Below, piece after piece: positions 59,575 through 64,000 of a stretch of DNA of 64,000 nucleotides (its first letter is position 1; every line of letters starts with the position of its first letter). Under the pieces are notes generated by a model. The model did no database searches, was not told the origin of the DNA, and saw only the letters and a program-made list of their open reading frames with translations. The DNA lies in the NCBI RefSeq assembly GCF_900142985.1, contig NZ_LT670849.1, positions 1,488,001-1,552,000 on the forward strand. Direction: 5' to 3'. The DNA is from Bradyrhizobium erythrophlei (lineage in GTDB: Bacteria > Pseudomonadota > Alphaproteobacteria > Rhizobiales > Xanthobacteraceae). The position numbers were made by a program, and so were the translations under genes.

Positions 59575-59841
59575 ATGACCAGCACCGTGATCGTTCCGCT
59601 CAATGCTGCCGACTTCAGAATAGTTGTGATGTCGTCAGCCGACTCGCAGGAATTTGTCCTTGAGGAATGGCGCGACGGCGACGGCCTTTGGCGAGAGCGC
59701 ACGCGATGCCGCTCTCGGGATGTGTTGGAAAAAGTGATTCCGCTTTACGTGGAAAACTTTGATGCGCTCGCACTCGCGGCGCTACCCCCCGAAACATCCG
59801 CGACGAAAAGGCGGCGATCGAAAAAACGCAGCGCCGGGTAG
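59575..59841 (+). CDS. Small protein of unknown function
   Basis: An 88-aa soluble protein (MTSTVIVPLNAADFRIVVMS, EEWRDGDGLWRERTRCRS) with a strongly basic C-terminus (SATKRRRSKKRSAG). There is no clear ribosome site before ATG 59575. The basic tail may bind nucleic acid. It lies at the left edge of the phage-like segment. No recognised domain. Confidence 0.5.
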   Translation: MTSTVIVPLNAADFRIVVMSSADSQEFVLEEWRDGDGLWRERTRCRSRDVLEKVIPLYVENFDALALAALPPETSATKRRRSKKRSAG

Positions 59842-59853
59842 CTCAAAAAAGAT

Positions 59854-59886
59854 GAGGCCGTCAGTCCTGTGAAAACTGACGGCCTC
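59854..59886. terminator. 12-bp stem-loop terminator-like element
   Basis: GAGGCCGTCAGT (59854-59865), loop of 9 nt, ACTGACGGCCTC (59875-59886), 13 nt after the stop of the 59575 gene. The only T-run is on the minus strand (ATCTTTTTT), so it is a canonical terminator in that direction. Confidence 0.7.
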
Positions 59887-59941
59887 TAAGGATCTTCATC
59901 ATCATCAACCCACAACCCAACCCCACAACAGGAGGGCCGCA

Positions 59942-60736
59942 GTGGCCACACCGTTAGCACACGACGCTAAGATCATCAACCTAAACGAAGCGCGCGGACC
60001 CGATATCGGATTCCGCTACCGCTGGCTTGACCGTCTGCACGAAGATCCAGAGCGCCGGCATTCGACCTTCGCAGTTGCTTACGCGCTTGCTCGCCGGATC
60101 GATGCAAAAAAAGCCGCGCCGGAAGTGTGGCCCGGTATCGAGTGGATCGCAGCCAAGGCCAAGGTGTCAGTCTCGACAGCCAAGAGTGAGCTGAAATGGC
60201 TGCATGACCGTGGCTGGTTGAGACTCGGAAAGCGTCGTCCGAAGTACGTCATCCGAGTGCTGACGATGCCTGAGGTAGCCGATCAACCGGCTACCGTGGT
60301 AGCCGACCAGCCGGCTACAATCACTACTACTGGATCATCACCATCAACCAAGGAAGATAACATTCATAGCGCAGCTTGCGCTGCGCCATCGAGCGAACCC
60401 AACCAACCGGGTGACCGATCTCAGAAGTCCGATACCGACATTGCCAGACTCCTTGCTTCCTTTGAGCAACGCGTCAAAGAGCGGTGTCCGAGGATGTACC
60501 AGCAAAGCCCAGCGGAAGCGGCGCGTGCGTGGAACGAGCTTAGGCAGCTCGATTGGCCGGAGGTCTGGGGCAATGACGAGATGACACATTGGCACGCGTT
60601 GCTTCGCAAGGGCTATGCGGCCGACGATATCGCTGACTTCGCCTTGAATTTTATGTGGAGTGTTCCGCAACACGACGTGCCGTCGCTTGGCGACTTCCTC
60701 CAGTACTTCGATTGCTATCGAAGGGAAGCAGCATGA
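59942..60736 (+). CDS. Winged-helix protein, possible replication initiator of a mobile element
   Basis: A 264-aa protein whose N-terminal half holds a helix-turn-helix segment (WPGIEWIAAKAKVSVSTAKS then ELKWLHDRGWLRL), like replication or plasmid/phage regulatory proteins. The middle has two VADQPAT repeats and a Ser/Thr/Pro linker. The C-terminal part has PAEAARAWNELRQLDWPEVW and ends near a short Asp-rich region. The start is GTG at 59942 with GGAGG 7 nt upstream. The stop overlaps the next gene (ATGA). It is a probable mobile-element gene; the exact function is unknown. Confidence 0.6.
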   Translation: MATPLAHDAKIINLNEARGPDIGFRYRWLDRLHEDPERRHSTFAVAYALARRIDAKKAAPEVWPGIEWIAAKAKVSVSTAKSELKWLHDRGWLRLGKRRPKYVIRVLTMPEVADQPATVVADQPATITTTGSSPSTKEDNIHSAACAAPSSEPNQPGDRSQKSDTDIARLLASFEQRVKERCPRMYQQSPAEAARAWNELRQLDWPEVWGNDEMTHWHALLRKGYAADDIADFALNFMWSVPQHDVPSLGDFLQYFDCYRREAA

Positions 60737-60966
60737 CGATCATGATCACCACGCCATCGCCGCTTCTTGCTGATGAGTTTCGCCGTCGCGACCCCGACGC
60801 GTTCGAAATTCTTGCGAGGCTCGATTGCGAATTCGGCGATCACCCGTTCAACTTGCGCTCTGAATTCCTCCGGTATCTCGATTGGCCGGAGCTGCGCGTT
60901 CTCGGCGCGATGACGAGACTTTTTGCGCACGAAATTCTAATCGAGATCCCTGAGAGCGTGCACTAA
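60733..60966 (+). CDS. Small protein of unknown function, coupled to upstream gene
   Basis: A 77-aa protein (FRRRDPDAFEILARLDCEFG, FLRYLDWPELRVLGAMTRLF) overlapping the winged-helix gene by ATGA. No signal peptide. The LDWPEL segment echoes QLDWPEVW of the upstream protein, so the two may share an element or partner. Probably part of the mobile-element module. Confidence 0.55.
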   Translation: MTIMITTPSPLLADEFRRRDPDAFEILARLDCEFGDHPFNLRSEFLRYLDWPELRVLGAMTRLFAHEILIEIPESVH

Positions 60967-60978
60967 AGGAAGTATGGC

Positions 60979-61989
60979 ATGAGATATTATTCGATCGAGA
61001 TCGAAGGGCAGCCGCCGTTCACCAGCCTGTTGAACGGGGTCACCAACCCGAACGCGCTTCAGGTCGAGTTCGATATTCCGGTCGCGCCGTTCGCGTCGCC
61101 GGCATCGACCGGCACCTTCGTCAAGATTTGGGGAATCCCGCTCTCAACCGTCAGCCAAGCGAACAACCTTCGCTTCAAGAACATCAAGGTGTTCGGCGGA
61201 TTCCAGAAGGGACTGCCACTCGCCAAGCCGGCGCAGGCTGGGCTTCTTGTCAGCGGCTATATCTTTCAGGCCTTCGGCAACTGGATCGGCGTCGATCAAT
61301 CTCTCGATTTGATCATCCTGCCCGGCATGGCACCATCCAACACCGCACAGCCCACGACGCCGCCCAACCTAGTGCTCAACTGGCCGCAGGGTCAGCCAAT
61401 GTCGACCGCGATCCAGAGCGCGCTATCGGCTGCGTTTCCGGGGACGACGTCCAAGATCAACATCAGTCCGAACCTGATACTTCAGGCGCAAGAGGCTGCC
61501 TATTTCAATTCGATCGACGAGTTCGCGCGCTATGTGAAGGCGACGAGCAAATCGATCATCAAGACGACGACTTATCCCGGCGTGGACATCGTCCTGAAGG
61601 GCATGACGTTCACCGTGTATGACAACACGCCGGCCGCGCCGTCGACAACGCCAGCCGCGTCGACGGCGGGAAAAATCGCCTCCGCTTCTCCGCAGAAATC
61701 GGTGCTGTTCCAAGAGCTGATCGGGCAGCCGACATGGATCGAAGCGCCATCGATCCAATTCAAAACCATGATGCGAGCTGATCTAACAGTCGGCGACGTC
61801 GTCACCTTGCCGAAGACCATTGTGAGCAACAGCGCGCAGGCGCAATCGTCCATCATCAATCAGCAAGTCGCATTTCAGGGCGGATTCCGAATTCAATCTA
61901 TTCGGCACGTCGGCAACTTCCGACAACCGACCGCTGACGCTTGGGTGACCGTGTTCGACGCTGCCCCATTGCAGATACAGGCGCTATGA
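60979..61989 (+). CDS. Phage-like structural protein, possibly tail or baseplate component
   Basis: A 336-aa protein beginning MRYYSIEIEGQPPFTSLLNG. The first half, with FVKIWGIPLSTVSQANNL, NIKVFGGFQKGLPLAK and SGYIFQAFGNWIG, looks like phage baseplate hub or tail-tip domains. The later part is rich in Thr, Pro, Ala and Ser. AGGAAG lies 7 nt upstream of the ATG. Close to the winged-helix gene in the same direction. The assignment is by resemblance only; no fold was confirmed. Confidence 0.5.
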   Translation: MRYYSIEIEGQPPFTSLLNGVTNPNALQVEFDIPVAPFASPASTGTFVKIWGIPLSTVSQANNLRFKNIKVFGGFQKGLPLAKPAQAGLLVSGYIFQAFGNWIGVDQSLDLIILPGMAPSNTAQPTTPPNLVLNWPQGQPMSTAIQSALSAAFPGTTSKINISPNLILQAQEAAYFNSIDEFARYVKATSKSIIKTTTYPGVDIVLKGMTFTVYDNTPAAPSTTPAASTAGKIASASPQKSVLFQELIGQPTWIEAPSIQFKTMMRADLTVGDVVTLPKTIVSNSAQAQSSIINQQVAFQGGFRIQSIRHVGNFRQPTADAWVTVFDAAPLQIQAL

Positions 61990-62067
61990 CCCGCAACCGC
62001 TCGCTGCGGGCTGATCCGCTCCGAGCTAGGGAGAAGCGCCGTGTGGGCGCGCGCGGCTTGGGCCGCA

Positions 62068-62949
62068 CTATTCAGTGTAATTATACTCTCGTCCGCCATG
62101 CTGGACGAACTTGCTGGTTGTCTGTTCATATCGCCAGCAAGCGCTCGTTTTGTGCCCCTCACTGAACGGCCCGTCATAGTAGACGATGACTCGGAAGTAG
62201 AGTTCATCAGGCGGTTTCAGGCTAACTGTCGCAATGCGATCGCCATAGATTTCGTCCTCCGACAGATCGACAATGATGTCTCCGCCAACAAGGTTGTCAG
62301 GGCACATCTGGTTGACAGTGCGGACGTCGCCGGGTGGGAGAACGGGTGACGTGTAAAGCGGGTGTTCCGCTTCTACGCCTATCGGCGCATGAACTGCGCC
62401 ATCTTGTCGGATAATAAATTCTGCCCCGACACTTTTTATCACTGCGGGCGTTTGGCCGTAGTTCGCAACCTTGTATTCGAGGATGGTCGTCGGGACCGTG
62501 AATTGGTTCTTTTGCTTGGTTTCCAACCGAAATGCGCCGAAGACAAAGGCGTAGGGGCGCTGGACCTTTTCGAGCGAGTCACGCGCGATCCTAGCTTGTG
62601 CCACCGTAGCCTTTGCGGATCGGCTGCTAGCCCGAGCTGCCACGGTTGCGTCGTCCATTCCCCGTCGCATGTACTTCAACTGGATGAAAAACATGAGGAC
62701 TTGAACGCCGCCGACAAGCACAAGGCCGAAAGTAAAAAACCCGGAAGCGTCCTTCGTCAGCCAAGTAGACCCAGTGAGTTCGGCATCTGGGCTTTGGGAC
62801 TTCTGACTATCGGAGGAGGCTTCGTGCTTGGGTATGGATTGGTTTGGATTGGGGGGCTGTCTTCCCCTCTCAAAAATCATTCCCATCGAAAAAACAGCGA
62901 TGGTCAGGAAGCATCCTAAGAAAATCTCAGGCACTCGAAAATGCTGCAT
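62068..62949 (-). CDS. Membrane protein of unknown function
   Basis: A 293-aa protein with two membrane helices (about 8-25 and 70-91: FFTFGLVLVGGVQVLMFFIQ) and a soluble C-terminal domain (RPYAFVFGAFRLETKQKNQF, VANYGQTPAVIKSVGAEF). Similar proteins are common in rhizobia next to mobile DNA. The upstream site is GGGGG close to the ATG. Convergent to the phage-like gene at 60979. Function unknown. Confidence 0.6.
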   Translation of the reverse strand: MQHFRVPEIFLGCFLTIAVFSMGMIFERGRQPPNPNQSIPKHEASSDSQKSQSPDAELTGSTWLTKDASGFFTFGLVLVGGVQVLMFFIQLKYMRRGMDDATVAARASSRSAKATVAQARIARDSLEKVQRPYAFVFGAFRLETKQKNQFTVPTTILEYKVANYGQTPAVIKSVGAEFIIRQDGAVHAPIGVEAEHPLYTSPVLPPGDVRTVNQMCPDNLVGGDIIVDLSEDEIYGDRIATVSLKPPDELYFRVIVYYDGPFSEGHKTSACWRYEQTTSKFVQHGGREYNYTE

Positions 62950-63485
62950 CTGCCCCCGCCGCCCTAAATCTCCTCCAATACTACCTTTTCAAGTTCTAGG
63001 GCCGCAACACGCCCTGTGGTTTTTACCACGTCATTTCGACCATGACTTACGCACACAAACGGCCCCGTATTTTAAGGGCTCGGCGATTTGTTCGTAACTC
63101 ACGAATATTGCACAGCGGGCCGCTGCGTCTTGCGACGGCCCCGCCAGAGTATGCCCTCTCTGGCGAGGCCATCACGCGATCGACCGGCAAGTACATCCGT
63201 CGCGCGGTCTCTCACTTAAAAAAACAACCCCGCAGTCTGCGAGGGCTGCGGGGTTGCTCTGACACCAACGGCGCGAAGACCCGATCACATCACTGATAGA
63301 CCTCGCGCTGCATCTTTGCCGTAACGCGCGGTCCATTGCAAACGAGAAGCGCAGTTAGAGGGGAACAGCCTGCGAGGGTAACAAGCCTTGTCCACACGTA
63401 GAAGTGCGCGCCGAAAAAAAATGGTGTAGAGCTAATCGCGACGCTCGACGACGCAGACCAACCCACCAACTGGAGACGTTCGAAA
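62950..63485. other. Intergenic region inside the phage-like segment
   Basis: About 535 bases without a supportable gene. It contains the 11-bp stem-loop at 63224-63255, flanked by an A-tract. Confidence 0.5.
63224..63255 (-). terminator. 11-bp stem-loop with minus-strand T-run
   Basis: CAACCCCGCAG (63224-63234), loop of 10 nt, CTGCGGGGTTG (63245-63255). Read on the minus strand it is followed by TTTTTTTAAG, a canonical terminator. No minus-strand gene ending here is supportable, so its role is unclear. Confidence 0.65.
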
Positions 63486-64000
63486 ATGCCGATGTCTGAA
63501 GATGAACTCCTCGCCGCTGTGAGGGAAATTGCTGAGTCTTTAAAATCCGACCTGAGCGGAAGCATCGCCAAGCTTGATGAAAAGTGCAGCGCGCTCGCCG
63601 ACTCCGTCGCCAAGATGAAGGCCGACGCCATCGTCTCAAGCTCGATGGGCATGCAGGACGACATGCGCCGCGGCAAGCTTAAGGCCGATGACGATCGGAG
63701 AGATCCCGACAACTACGCTCAGGATGGCCGGGCCGGCCCGATGCTCACGGCAGCCGACGCAGTGGATCCTGCTGCGTTCGCCGTGTTGGCGTCGACGGTC
63801 GCGGACATGAAGATGCGGTCGTTGAGGACATCGGTTGATCGAAACGCCGTAGCTGACCTTCAGGCGAAAGCCGACGCCGTCATGCGTGTTCACGGCGATC
63901 GGGCCGAGCCCGCAATGCCTGGTGAAAGCGTCGTGGACTACAGCATCAGGCTCGCCCGGAAGATGCAGCCGTACTCGAAGACTTGGAAAGGCGTCGACCT
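63486..64000 (+). CDS. Coiled-coil phage-like protein, partial
   Basis: I translated the frame from ATG 63486 (GGAG 9 nt upstream); it is open for 171 codons to the window end. The first about 50 residues are a helical, coiled-coil-like segment (EDELLAAVREIAESLKSD, SGSIAKLDEKCSALADSVAK). The rest is Asp/Ala/Arg-rich (DAVMRVHGDRAEPAM), ending near SVVDYSIRLARKMQPYS. This looks like a phage structural or scaffold protein, but no specific family is recognised. The C-terminal part is outside the window. Confidence 0.5.
   Translation, partial: MPMSEDELLAAVREIAESLKSDLSGSIAKLDEKCSALADSVAKMKADAIVSSSMGMQDDMRRGKLKADDDRRDPDNYAQDGRAGPMLTAADAVDPAAFAVLASTVADMKMRSLRTSVDRNAVADLQAKADAVMRVHGDRAEPAMPGESVVDYSIRLARKMQPYSKTWKGVD

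Noticed and set aside
62362..62919. 185-codon plus-strand frame opposite the 62068 membrane protein
   Set aside because: No known domain or start signal; the opposite frame has consistent membrane segments.
1..64000. tRNA, rRNA, CRISPR array or intact insertion sequence
   Set aside because: Reading both strands, I found no cloverleaf, rRNA, regular spacer repeats or transposase.

Overview
The window looks like chromosomal DNA of a Bradyrhizobium-type alphaproteobacterium (Nitrobacteraceae). The evidence is the high GC content, many Tat and Sec exported redox enzymes, PAS-rich histidine kinases, an alphaproteobacterial RpoH, a 5-aminolevulinate synthase (C4 haem pathway), and a short dispersed palindromic element of a kind I associate with Bradyrhizobium genomes. 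No rRNA, tRNA, CRISPR array or intact insertion sequence was found.

Layout. 1-2.0 kb: truncated agmatinase-family gene, glutathione S-transferase, small secreted protein. 2.1-4.7 kb: MEDS-domain protein with an orphan GAF-PAS histidine kinase. 4.8-10.1 kb: RND efflux pump operon ending in a low-complexity secreted protein. 10.5-12.3 kb: Met/Gly-rich secreted protein, AraC regulator, FMN reductase. 12.3-16.5 kb: YdeP-type molybdoenzyme with a thioesterase, divergent from a Tat-exported bicupin (oxalate decarboxylase-like). 16.6-20.4 kb: DUF2231 protein with a sorbosone-dehydrogenase-like lipoprotein, then a SoxC/SoxD-like pair. 20.5-23.1 kb: OmpR/EnvZ-type two-component system and a glycine-rich secreted protein. 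23.6-31.2 kb: aldo/keto reductase, cupin, two related low-complexity secreted proteins and a second RND pump. 31.3-35.5 kb: DUF2158 protein, dihaem peroxidase, small secreted proteins and a receiver-less OmpR-type regulator. 35.9-41.5 kb: large PAS kinase with FixJ-type regulator, SorA/SorB-like sulfite dehydrogenase, single-domain receiver. 41.5-46.2 kb: AraC remnant, small secreted proteins, NAD-dependent dehydrogenase, rpoH, DUF4142. 46.5-50.3 kb: hemA-cydA-cydB-cydX-like operon. 50.6-55.9 kb: catalase-like peroxidase, cytochrome b561 and a Tat-exported DsrE-like protein, then small exported and membrane proteins. 56.5-59.2 kb: UPF0182 membrane protein. 59.6-64 kb: probable prophage or mobile-element remnant, running off the right end.

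How it works together. Most genes serve envelope, redox and detoxification functions. The most striking signal is a shared promoter architecture: a 16-bp dyad YTRAM-N6-TTTAR followed, with near-constant spacing, by a -10-like hexamer nTAnnT. It lies upstream of about eleven transcription units, always pointing at the next gene. These units include both RND pump operons, rpoH, an AraC regulator, the aldo/keto reductase operon and several families of small secreted proteins of unknown function. The spacing puts the dyad centre at about -41.5, as for a class II activator with CRP-like geometry. I infer one envelope-stress-like regulon whose regulator gene is outside the window or not recognised. 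A second motif, an ACC-AA-GGT inverted repeat, occurs four times, near the kinase operons, the sulfite dehydrogenase genes and the catalase operon.
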